Source: Channa striata (lineage: Eukaryota; Chordata; Actinopteri; Anabantiformes; Channidae). Taken from it: 64,000 nucleotides of DNA. This document shows, in pieces, positions 22,064-34,224 of the stretch. The position numbers and the translations under genes were made by a program. Positions within the stretch are counted from its first letter, which is position 1; every line of letters begins with the position of its first letter. The stretch spans positions 19,788,837 through 19,852,836 of the forward strand of contig CM065175.1 of the NCBI GenBank assembly GCA_033026295.1, read 5' to 3'. The notes under the pieces were generated by a model that was given only the letters and a program-made list of their open reading frames with translations, made no database searches and was not told where the DNA came from.

Positions 22064-25000
22064 CAGGCGCTGTTCTTTTTTTTGTTGACTAGGTTAATGG
22101 CTTATTGAGAATAACACAGGCCAAGTCAATCATGCTGGATCTCTCCCCGTCGTCCCATTGAGACCTGTAGCTCATCAGGGGAGATCATTAGTCTGAAGAG
22201 CTTTAATGATACTAGCCTAATAGCTACAAGAGCACACTGAGAGGCAGCAGCGTATATGAGTGTTAATCTGTTTTTGTGTGTGTGTGTGGGTGTTTGTGAA
22301 GGTGCAGGATGTGTCTGCGAGGTGTCGAGTAAGCGAATAAGTGATTAAAATCATGTTTTATTAGCAAATGGTGCATGTGTGTGAGCACGTGAGGCTGGTG
22401 ATAATATGGACACCGGTGACACACACATACACAATGTTTGTGTCTATCAGCGTCAGGGCAACCTTTACCTTGATTTCAGCAATCGTCGAGAAAAAAATTC
22501 AAATCTTAACCAAATTCTCATCTCGAGGCTTAAAGCAAGTCTTAACCTTCAAACAGCTCCGCACTGTGTTACATAATCCCTCATTTTGTTTTACTCTGCT
22601 CCTCTCCCTCCATCAGTGTTTGCTTTACAGTGGGGAAGTGAGTTTTTCATTCGCGGTGCAGCAATCCAGCCCCGGACACGCACACCCCGCCCGTGCGTGC
22701 GTGCGCGTCTAGGAGAGTGCAAGAGACAGAGTGGGGGAGGCATTATGTATTCATATTAGAAATTGCTGGGAATTTAAATGAGCATGTGCACTTTGGCGGA
22801 CACAAGCTGTTTAGCAAACGTTGCTACAAAGTGCTTTGAAGTGCCATGAGTGCACACATACGTGCGGACAGGGACGGACACGACAATGAGGACACTGTAT
22901 GTGCCACAGCTTCACTAATGAGCACAACAATATATGCATTTGAAACTCGTGGGTGTTTGTTCTGTGAAAAGCTCAAACATTTTTGTTGAAGACTTGTGTG
23001 TTGACAGATTTGTAAATGAAGTAAAGCAGCAGAAAACACAAAATTCACAAGAAGCCATAATTAACATTCATCACATTAATTAAGGAGTTAAGAGTATACA
23101 ACCAAAAAAAATCACACACACACACCCTCACACACTCACACACACACGGATGCCCAGAAAAGCACTTTAAATTGCTCCTTTAAGATTTCCAGTAGGGAGT
23201 GAGAATTATTAATAATATTGGTATGGATCTCTTCCAGAAAAGCAATAAAGGCGATAAAGCAGTGGGAGTAAAGTTTCCTTAATAACGACATTTATCCTGC
23301 ACGGAAATTCCTCAACAAACCGTCAGCCAAAGTTGCAGTGAGGATGTTCCGTTCCAGTGCTGGCGAGAGGCTTTTTTTGCTGTTACGGCATTGAAAGCAG
23401 GCAATTAACAGTTTTTAAAGGCACACCCAGAGTTTTCAGGGTTTTCAACATGCCAAGAATGATCCACACGGGAGGAAGTTGCTATTCTAACACTACTTTG
23501 GAACAAATTCAAAAGATGTCTTTCCTAGCTTTAAGTGTAAATTTAGCTTTTCAAATCACGCCCAGCTGTTTTGCTAACCAATTGTGAATTAGGCTTCTAA
23601 CCCTGAAAATGAAGAGTGTTTTAAGCCACAAAAACACATCTACTTCCAAAATTAGGGGTTTGAGAACAGAACAAAAAATGAACAAGCAGCCATGTTGTGT
23701 CTTTATGTAGCTAGAATCAGACACATACTATAAAAAGCCTTCAATGATTGATCTGCAAATGCTCAGCTATATGCGAATACTGTAGTAGTATTGATGGCGA
23801 TGGGCTGAGGAAGATCAAATGCCGTACGCACACACAAGCACATGCAAACCCTGATGCACACACACACACGTGCATTTTCAGTAATGGTTCTCCTAAAAAG
23901 GGGGCACTGCTACAGAGAGGTAAAGCCCACAGGGAATCCATTTGCCTACCCTTGCAATCGTCATGCACTTCTCTAAAAACACCATGGACCGGCACTGTTG
24001 CCATGGCTACACGTTGCTACATCCCCCCCCTCGTGCTCGTCGTTTTTTTTTTTCCAAGTGATGCTTTCTTCTTTTTGGAAGACTTGTAATCCCAATGGAT
24101 TGGTTAACACTTCTGTTACATACCAGAACGTGTTGCTTCATGCATGTGAGCACGTCTAAGATAATGTGTGCGTATGACAAATACAGTAAGCTTTACCTGC
24201 GGGCACACCTCACTTCAAGGAGACGGAGGAATAACATGCAAAGATCCTACACAAACAAATACTGCAGTGCGTAATGCTGTTAGCAGCTGCTTGCTGCAGT
24301 GAACAATTGATTTGGAATGTGGACATTACCTCTTAAAAAGACAAACACACATAACCTGCAGCAGAGAAAGGCGTCCCTTCACTAATACCAGGTAAGTCTG
24401 ACAAACTCCCTCGAGCCAAGCTGAAACTCACTGATAAGTCTGTCATACAGGGGAGAGACTTCGACTCATATATCACTGCAAACCTGGAAAGTCCCCGCCT
24501 GCAGAAAAATGAAAACTGAAAATGTCATTTTTCTTAGAGTTTGAAAGAGGGGGAGGCTAGATGATCCCAGTTTACTGCCTTTCCTCACAGTGGCCCTATT
24601 GTGGCTGAGTTTTCCTGTTACATGTCTGAAAAACATGAATAATGAAAGATTTGGTTACCTGGAGACAACAGGAAACGACTATGGATTTCGTCAAATACTG
24701 TGAACCCATCGATATGTTTTTCCTCGTTATTTTTGTATTTGTCGACTGACGTCAGGTTTAGGTCAGACTGAATGTGTCACACTGAATGTGTCTTCTTGTA
24801 AAGAAGAAAAACCAGACACTGAAAGAATAACACCTGTCAGTGTCATAACACTAGTTTCAAACTCTAATAGAAGTTAATAGTTTGATAAGGTCAACATCAT
24901 GTGGTACCATTTAAAATGCCATAATTCAGACCTACATGAAACAATCCAGAAAAATGGATAGTTATGATAGATAAAAATGTTTTAAAAAGTTTGAAAAACA

Positions 25001-26836
25001 GGCACGAAACACAGCAGACACAACAGATTAACAAACAACAGACATAAAATGATTAAAAATGAACATGAGATTAAATGGCCACAACTCAAATGTCCTATTT
25101 TTCTCATAAATTGTACATATTTAACAGCTGTAAATGTCATGTGTTTTACATATGTCCAGCAGTAATTGCAGTAGGCGAACTTATTTCTTTCCTTCCATCA
25201 CTGCTAACATCCAGCCAACTTCATTCTCTTTTTATTTTAAACAAACTGCTTTTGCTTCTTACCCTTCAAGAATAAAATGCATCATTTCCTGCGCAGAAAA
25301 GAGTTTCTTGGTGGAAAGGCCTGTTCCCCCGAGGGCTAAAACAACATATGCAAGAGCTTCACAAAGACTGAATCAATATTTCACTGCATATTTTACCAGT
25401 GGAGCAAATGTAGCAAAACTATCACTGATGAATATGGACAGTGTCACAGATTATTGTTTCAAACATATATATATTTATAGTGTAACGAACATAACGTGTA
25501 GTTTAATGGAGACATAACTGGACAAATGTCACCCGATTTGACCTCTGACCTTTTTTCGGGTGTAGCATAACAGCTATCCTTTGAAACATAAAACCTAACC
25601 ATGGCTCTGACCCCGTGGGACAAAGGTCAGCTACACAAATGTCTGTCATGGCGACAATTCTCCAAAGTATTCTACACCGTGCATGGAGGGATGGAAGGGC
25701 TGGAGAAGGAAAACAATTAGTAAGGAATGTTCGCCCCTCTAACCCCACCTGTGGCGCTGCTTTCTGTGCAGCATGTTGCTCAGAAAACAGCCTCATAGAG
25801 CTTTTTGTAGTGGACAGGTTATGGCATAAAGTGTAAAAATATTATCCAAAAAATACATTTTCAAAAAGTATTCAGTGGTTTGTGGAGTGGAGTGTGTGTG
25901 TGTGTGGTGATAATAAACAGTTATGAGTTGCAAGGAAGAGGGAGGGGAGTCTGGAGGTTTTGGAAGTTAATAATATACACTAAAACACACACACACACAC
26001 CGAGTACCTGCAAAACATCACACTCAAAGACACTCTTAAACACTCACTCACAGTATTTTCTCTCCTGTGTGTGTGTGTGTGTGTGAGGTTAGGCAGGGCT
26101 ATGTCCCCTGATCCAGCATCAAATAAAGTGGACAGGCCTGATAAGCGGATAAGGAGGCAGCTGAGAGAAATAGCAGGACTCCCTACGTACACTCACAAAG
26201 AGGCGACATGGGAAACCTTGACACAGGTAGACAAACCGGCACAGCGGCGGTCAGCGGCTTAAACGCTGTGTCGTGTTTTCTATTACTGCACAAAGCAGTT
26301 TGATAAGACCCATCTGGCTCTGTAATAAGCAAGGGTCTCTCATCACTAGATAACTGCTAGCGGTTTCCATTAAGGTAAAGGAGGTAGGGAAAGGCGCAGG
26401 AGTGATTGAGTTGTAAAAAATAGAAGCCGAGGTGAAAAGGGGAGATTGAAAATGGAAAGGAGGGTATAAATGAGAGGGAAAAAAGACGAGGCCCATCCAG
26501 GTTGCACTATTATCTCCATCTTCTAACAAAACAAGGGAAACACACAAAATCCTCTTTCTACCGACAGAGAAAAAAGGAGGCCAGGGTGGCATATAATGGC
26601 AAAGCTCCATTAGTAAGTCAGTGGAGCATATGATAGTAATTATCAGATGTTCTCTTGGGATGCCCTAAGTCGCTCTCACTGTCACTGCTATTATGGCTAC
26701 AACACACGGGGGAAACAAACACGTCCTGCAGAGTGTGCAGGTACGTAATCTTGTGTAATGGAAACTGAAAGAAGAGGGTGAAGGAGCGATACAAGCTGGC
26801 AGACGATGTGAAGGCAACCACTGTTTTCCTTGGCTC

Positions 26837-26866
26837 TGTGCGTGTGTGTGTGTGTGTGTGTGTGTT
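26837..26866. repeat. (TG)n microsatellite
   Basis: About 14 TG units with one CG start. Confidence 0.9.
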
Positions 26867-27004
26867 TGGCCTCAGGCATGTGTGTGTTTTCGAAAAGTAT
26901 TTTCTAGTTGAGTTGAGTCGAGTCGGGCAACAAGGTCGAATGCAAAGAACGGGCCACTCTTTCATTACGCTACACAACTCAACACGCTGCTAGGTATGTG
27001 TGGC

Positions 27005-27009
<5 letters not shown>

Positions 27010-27038
<29 letters not shown>
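27010..27038. repeat. (CA)n microsatellite
   Basis: About 14 uninterrupted AC units. Confidence 0.9.
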
Positions 27039-27040
<2 letters not shown>

Positions 27041-30000
27041 TGCAGGATAGGAGTGGTGAGTGCGTGTGGGTGGGAATACCACATCTCTGAGTGTAAAGCA
27101 CCTCCAAAAACACAAGAGTGTGTGTGTGTTTTATCCTCCAGACAGCTGCTGTACTGTAATGTTAGCCCTGGGGAGGGGCCTGCAGCGTGTGCAGACGTCC
27201 TCCGAGGAGCAGCACTCAGCAGCTGCTCTTCGGCTCCTCTGGGCCCTTCTCCCTCTTTAACTCTTCTTCTTACACCAACTTTCCTCTCTGATCTTCTCTT
27301 TCTCTCACCCCGTGTGATTTTTGCTGCCTGTGGCAGTACCTTAAATCCAGCGTTTCATGGTGTGTGACTGTGTGTGTGAACACCACATAGACCATACACT
27401 GCTCTGTCGTGACCCAGCGTGTCGTGGAACGAAACCCTTTAGCTGGATTTCAAAAGATTTTAAAGCGCAAAATTTTATTGATTGTCTGCTTTTCATCACG
27501 GCATTTAGGACAGTCGAGTTTTATTGTGATTTTTACGGTGGTCTGTATCCCAGTATGTGTGTGATGATGGTTTACATTTAGTTTTCCTCATTTCCTTTCT
27601 AACCTCCTACTTCAGTTTGTAAAAGCAGAGTGAACTTTACACTGTACCATTTTGACAAAAAACACCAAATCCTACTTGACACTGTCAGTGACACACTGAT
27701 GTTTTAGGTCAGAGCGGAGTCAATTCAGAGCACAAATATTGGAATTTGGCCACTTCAGCATGTGATGTAAAGACAGCCGCACATATGTCAAAGTGCAGAC
27801 CCGCAGTAACGTTCACAGATAGATTTTTATAACTTGTGAATGTTCTGGGGAAGAACAGTCCTGACTTTGTGTTTTTCATAGTTTAAACGAATCATGTTGT
27901 TTATCTCAGTTACAGAAAATGTTAACGACCTTTGACCTTTGCATATTGATTCACACACCAAAGCTTTCCATTAACTCAGACGCACTCAGAGGGAGTGAAG
28001 CGCATTAACACAGCTCCTATTCTATCAATATTACTTTATGTATTTTTAAATTTTTTTCTCTGCTGGAAATTCGATCTCTCCATTTTATTTGCCTCTCATT
28101 CCACAGAGTAGCCTAAACAATTAAAATGTTAAAGACTCCCAGCTGTGCCTTAATAACCAAACGTCCTACAGGTGGTCTGGCTCTCCTGAGTGACACATTC
28201 ACAAGCTCGCTGAAGCTCGGGCGACGGGGGATCGGCCACCACTTGGCTTAATAGCACACTCGCAGATACGATCAATGAAACGAATCTTCCACGCTGCGAA
28301 ATAGATCAGAAATACAGCAAGTAAAAATAAGGTGGTGCACACACACACACACACTCACGCACGCCTTCTCTCTATTCAGTCGCTCATAATCGCACCCAAA
28401 GAGTAAACACGTTCAAGCCACACAGGATATTAAACCTTAGGACTGAGGGAGTAAACACATTTATCACACAAATGCTCTTTCATTCTTTATCTCTGTCTAT
28501 GTGTCTGCTATACACCTTCACCCTCCCCAGCACCCTATCTCATACTTTCTTTAGAGCCAGTATTTGTTTAAAGCCCAGAGCCAATGCAGAGTTATGACAT
28601 CTTAACAAGGCATCTTCTATTTTGTCCTTTGTCTCCAACGACTACTTTAATTTCCTCTTATCCTGACAGTTAGCCCTACTACCACATCTCCTCTTTCAAT
28701 TTACTACCCACCCATCTTGACTTTAAATCCATTTACAGTTCGCTCCTTTTAACTATTTGTCTGCCTTTTTAAAAACCCTTCTATTAATTATCCTCCTCCT
28801 ATTTTCCTCCCATGCCACAGTCGTCTATAAATCCTCGGAACCATCTTCATCCATGCTGGGCGTCTTCTTGCCTCATTGCTCTTGGGCTTGTGTGCGTGCG
28901 TGCTGCTGGTTATGCAGGATGACGGAAGACATATTCCCAGCAAGGCTGCCGCTCGAGTCTTGTTCAACCTGGATCCATCACGAATGCATAAAGAGTAGTG
29001 TGTCTATTTCTGGGTTGAACTGGAGCCAAGTGCTACTGAGTAGCCACCAGATCTGGGTTGCGCTGGCAGAAGGGACAGACAGTGGTTGTCATCCCTCAAT
29101 AGGCTGACACTAAATAGCTAAATCAGTTTAAAGCTACTGTAACTAAACCCAGTGGGGACAGCAGGAAAACTCGGCGGGCGGTGGGGGGAGCGAGAGGAAG
29201 GACACTGAGAGGAATGACAGTAATCCGCCTTCATTGTTAGTGAGACTGAAAAGCACTGATCCTCTCATTCTTCCGGAAATAAAAAAGGATCACACAAACA
29301 GCAAGATACACAAACACACGCTGATTCTACGTCCTCTCCATTTATACATACATTTATTCATCACTAAAACTGGCATCATAGAAATTGTGTTGTTTAAATG
29401 AGACTTTGTAACTTTTAAAAAAAAGGAAATTACACAATCCCCCCAGTGGTTTTCAAATGCAAAGCTGAATTTATTTAAAATGAAAGACACGCTTTCTCAG
29501 TTCAGTACGCTGCATGGGTGTCACTGCTGCAGATACTTGGTCTGGGATGACCAGTATCTTCCAGGGGTTACTGGAAGCACAATTTAGGACTACGGGCAGA
29601 TAACTCAGTTCACTAACTTCATTAGTCTTCTCTTCTTCTGTTGTTTTGGTGGTTGCACTTGCGCTGTCTTACTGAGAGTTTGATAAAGGATTCAATGTGC
29701 GAGATCTTGCAAGGGAAACAAGGCACTTCAGAGCATTTGGGGCAACACTTGATTTCTCCACCCTGCATTTTAGTTTGCATACTTGTGAGCAGAGTCGAGT
29801 CATTTCTTTGTTTTGTTTTGCAATTTCATAATGATGACCATCAGAGCGTAGAGATATTTGAAAATGGAAAAACATTTGAAAAAGCAAATATTTGAAGGTT
29901 TCAATACAGGGGCTTTAAATGTTAGGGCCCTGATGATAGTGGCATGTCCGGTACCCTCATCTCCATTCATCTGGAGCGGACGATAACGACATGGTTATTT

Positions 30001-32573
30001 ATGTTTCCCATAAATTCCCTCCATCTGCGCACGCTCTGGCTTTTCTTGCTTCTTTGCTGCTTTGTATTCCCAACACATATCGATTTCTCCAGGTCACGCT
30101 GATGACAGACTTTTAATTTCCTAATGGAAAAGCAGCAGTGCAGAGCACGTGTGTCAGGACAGCAGCTCAGATGGGCTCATATCCAGAAACCGTGTGGAGA
30201 TGCTCGAGAAAGAACTGTCACAAAATGGTTCAAGGTGAGTGATCCAATGCTGATGTTAGAGAGGAACAAAATAGGGAGATGTAACATCAGAACAAAAGCT
30301 CTTTCAGCTTTTTAAAATAATTCCTTCAGTCTGTCTTGTGATTAATGGTTGGTTTTGATATATGAATGCTTAAATAGCCAATAATGATTATAGCAGTTAT
30401 TGATAATGCCATCCTAAAAACTGTTACTGATCTATGCACAAAGCTGCACAGCAATTTGCTGATGATTGATGGCTTCATTTCAGCTCATTTCTAAACATGA
30501 AAGCAAGTAGAGAGAACGGTGAATCATGAAGTCAGCAGTGAGCAGTTATCAATGCAAAACATGAGCTTCCCTGATATTTCTGTTCTGTCACAGCAAATCA
30601 TGGGATCAATCAATATGAGGGAAGATTTACATAAAGCTGCTCATATCAAAGAGATTAAACTTTAGTGCAAGCTGGGAATCAATTTAGATGTCATCTAGGA
30701 AGTGTAAGAGGAAACATGCACGGATGAATTACATCAAAAGCAATCTGATTCCTGATACAACGTTCGGTCTGATGAATGAAGATTTTGGAGATGATGGTTG
30801 TGCAGTGGTGAGTAAGTATTTCTGCTGCCATATTGTATAGTCAAACTCAATTTCTAGTTCCCATACAACTTTTGTGCATCTTAGAAAGCATATGGATTGA
30901 CTTTTGAAAACTAATTTCATATAATGATGAAAAATAAACACTGATAGAGCTAAAGAAAAGCAAAAACGATCTTTTTTTTTCCAGTGAACCTGTTGCGTGG
31001 CTGGGAATAAAAACACAGAGAAAATAGAGGTGTGATTGGTTTTCTTGAGTTTTTTCATTATAAATTCTACACAGATGAAACAAAATAAAAAGATACAACA
31101 ACACACCACAGAGGTCACAACAGCGTACCACAAAATATACAGCATTACAGGACAGAGAGAGAGAAGTAAAGCACTGAGAATATTTCATAAAAAAGTCCTA
31201 AAAAACATAACGACAAACATTTCTCTCTTCTCGCAGCGAGTGGAAAAGCACGGAAAATGAAAACTCAGTAGTTCCAAATTTAAGAATACCCTTAAAAAAA
31301 CAAACACTTTAACATTACTGTATTTTTTAATATAAAACAATGAAATTAAAAAAGAAACAATGCTCCAATTTTACTTATAAATCTTAGCCTGTCACTCGAA
31401 TTTGCTAACAGTCAACATGGCAAGATCAGTAGACAGACATTACAAAAATAAAAACGAGCCTAAAGGTTGCAGATAGTGGTTTAAAGTGGCCTCTTTTTAG
31501 AAGTCAAGGCCATTATTTCCAGTGTACAACAAATTAAAAGGGTGTGACGACCTGCTATGAAACTTCTCTGACCTTCCAACAGTGTAGGAGAGAAACTGAA
31601 ATGTCAGTATTGTGAATCTAAAAACGAAAACACTCGAAAAACTTTTATATTTGGTAAAAATAAAAAGATAGATCCCACACTCCAGCAAGTAAGCCCATCC
31701 CTCACAAACATCCCCCTACTCTGCTTGTACCAACGAATCTATGCCAGTGATTTCTGCAAACAGGTGAACGTGAAAGTCCCATATTCTTTGTCATGGGAAG
31801 ATCCACAACACAGCAGGCCACAGTTTGAGATTGTCAACCATTTTATCAAATTCCACCATTTTTACAGTAAAGGCTGATAATAATTGGGCTTCCTGAGCAG
31901 AACTACCGCGTGTTTTGACTGTGACAATGGTTTCGTTATGGAGTAAAGGACTGAGAGGCAGCAGCTCAGTAACCGCAGCGACATTGAGCTCTACCTCCCA
32001 CGTGAAAGAGAGAATACTCTTCATTTACAAAAAAACAAAACAAAACCGGAGAGCAAAGGAAAGAGAAAGAAATTAACAATTTGTAAACTAACATAATATA
32101 CAACTATGCTGGAAATGGCAAGAGAACATTTGTACAACCTAGTAGCCTGCTTGTTTTCTTGGCGTGTGCTTTAGCTGGATTTATAAAGGCAAGCAATCGT
32201 GGAGAAATGACTGGTGTTTTTAAATGCCTGGGCTTTTTCTACCGAAAGCTAATTACATTGGGAAAGAAATATATCAGTGTTCACAGGTGACAAAAATGCA
32301 ATTAGGCACACAGAACAAATGCAAACGCAGCTTCTTTGAAAAAGAAATGTTACAACTATGTGCGCTCGACAGTGTGCTCAGAGATTAAATGTTATGAGCA
32401 AAAATCATCACTTGTTACCGAGGTGAATGAAACGGAATGGCAGCCTGTGATCAATTTTCCCCGACATACCCAGCTGAGAGCAGAAGAATATAAGTGCAGA
32501 CTCCAAAGCAAAGTAGACATTCAGTGTTACACTTCCATGCGAACACATGCTCCAGAAAAAAATTAGAAACAAA

Positions 32574-34100
32574 TTTATTTAATGGCATTTACTGTTATAT
32601 TTGGGGAAGATGGGAAGTTTGGACTGTGGCAGCTAATCCTCCCTGCCAAAGGCTGTGATAGGCGAGTAAAGAGTTAGAATCTAAACAACCCATGACGTTG
32701 AGCTCATCCAGTGATGTCATATTATGAGTGTGTGGTTTGAACCTATACCACAGTTGAATGGAGTTGAACCTTGAATAAAAAAGTAAAAAATAAAACAAAA
32801 CAAAACTCCACCCACCTGGTCGACTCCAGGTCACAAAACAAGCATAACAAAGGCCGAACATTGTGTGCCGCACAATGTCCCCACCACAATCCCACTTCCA
32901 CGCTCCACCGTTTGTTGGCCCCCTCACTAGTGTAGTAAATAAAAAAATTTGCCCCGTTGTCTTCATGACTGGTGTCCTCCTTCCCTTCATCCTTCTGTCA
33001 GGTGTCTTGACTCTGTTCATCACTGATGGAGAGGAAGAGAGGACAATGAACATTTCACCGAAGCTCAATCATTCATTTCCTCTTTATGGTGCATCAATAT
33101 TATTTTTTCAACACCTTAGATAAGTCAGATATTCATTGTTTAAAGTAGTATTTGCTTTTGCGTTCTGCCTTTTGTGACAGTAGAAAACTATATTATACTA
33201 GTATACATATACATACTATATAGAAAATATACAAATATTATATTACAGAACATAATACTGAGTCACTGAATGTGTTTGGGCAGCTGGCATTCGACACTGT
33301 ATATAAAATTACATAAATATGTTGTCACAAAGTGCAGACTTAACTTCCGTCTGTGCTTGGCTACAGTTTTTAAGTAGAGCTTAGAGGGTAGTATTTTTTT
33401 TATTGGCAACACAAGAAAGAAACGTCACTTGATAGAGACTTTTATATCTCCCTGTTATATCCATTTCAAAAGCAAAACGAAATGTGTCTGCAATCTCCTT
33501 GCAGTTCTAAAATGTCATCCCGCTTGCTGTCAGTAGTTCTAAAAATCACATAAAACAAGGCTCGCTTAAACCAGCTTTCACATTCACGTCCAATATGCCA
33601 CTGACATAAATTTAATGATGAAATGTTTTACATTTGTGATGGCATTTTCAGGTGACGCCGCACAGCTGTCACCTTCCATCATTTGGACTGTGGGGACAGC
33701 TTTTTCAAATGCGCTTTCTTTGAGCAAAGCCTGACATTAGACACTCAATCAGCATGACTGATGTGCCCGAAGATATCTCTGCTGACTGTAAAGCTTGTGT
33801 TCGTGTCAAACAGATCACACCTGCCATGAAGAATCTTCTGTAGGTGAGTTTATGGTGTTGCATTAATCCATTGCGGACCACAAGCCATTTTCATGTGAGA
33901 AGCCCATAAAGATTTGTTGTCATCTACTGCATTGTCCTTAAAAACTAAAGTGTGATCAACTCGTCCCTGCATATCGTTAGTCTGTACCATGATGGGTCAC
34001 ATTCATTAATGTAGGAGCAGCTGAGCCTTCAATCATAAACAGGAATAAAAACTGGGTGAGTTGTTTGGCCTGTCACCAATATTCAAGCCCATATCTCTGT
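32574..34100 (-). other. bcam: Probable bcam 3' UTR
   Basis: The region follows the bcam stop codon on the minus strand and has no ORF of interest. Minus-strand AATAAA hexamers lie at 33399-33404 and 32574-32579, so a 3' UTR of about 0.7 or 1.5 kb is possible. Which site is used cannot be told from sequence. Confidence 0.4.
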
Positions 34101-34224
34101 TCACGCCACGTCCACTGGCCTGACCTGATCTGTGGACGGTCTCTTCTTGAGGAGACCAGCCTCTTCATTGGGCTTGTCCGTCTTCATCTCCACCACAATG
34201 TCATTGTTTAACTCTCCAGTGGCC
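34101..34224 (-). CDS. bcam: bcam last exon, cytoplasmic tail
   Basis: It reads NNDIVVEMKTDKPNEEAGLL and continues with KKRPSTDQVRPVDVA to a TGA stop (34103-34101). An acidic dileucine (EEAGLL) sits where human BCAM has its basolateral-sorting EQTGLL motif. Confidence 0.9.

Larger units (their letters stand above)
19940..31000. other. Gene-free region between the apo cluster and bcam
   Basis: No exon chain or recognisable protein was found on either strand. It holds microsatellites (22039-22063, 26067-26085, 26837-26866, 27010-27038) and long single-copy stretches rich in ATTA/TAAT homeodomain-type cores, for example about 21600-21720, 22090-22260, 27990-28320 and 29930-30120. These look like vertebrate conserved non-coding elements, an impression not tested by alignment. 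The left end of the bcam 3' UTR may reach into the right margin. Confidence 0.4.

Noticed and set aside
24760..24798. Short direct repeat ACTGAATGTGTC
   Set aside because: Two copies of 12 bases only, with no structure around them; consistent with slippage.
28757..29107. 116-codon + strand ORF with a signal-peptide-like start (Leu-rich)
   Set aside because: It begins with TTG, not ATG, and the hydrophobic part comes from pyrimidine-rich low-complexity DNA. There are no splice or promoter signals and no recognisable family.
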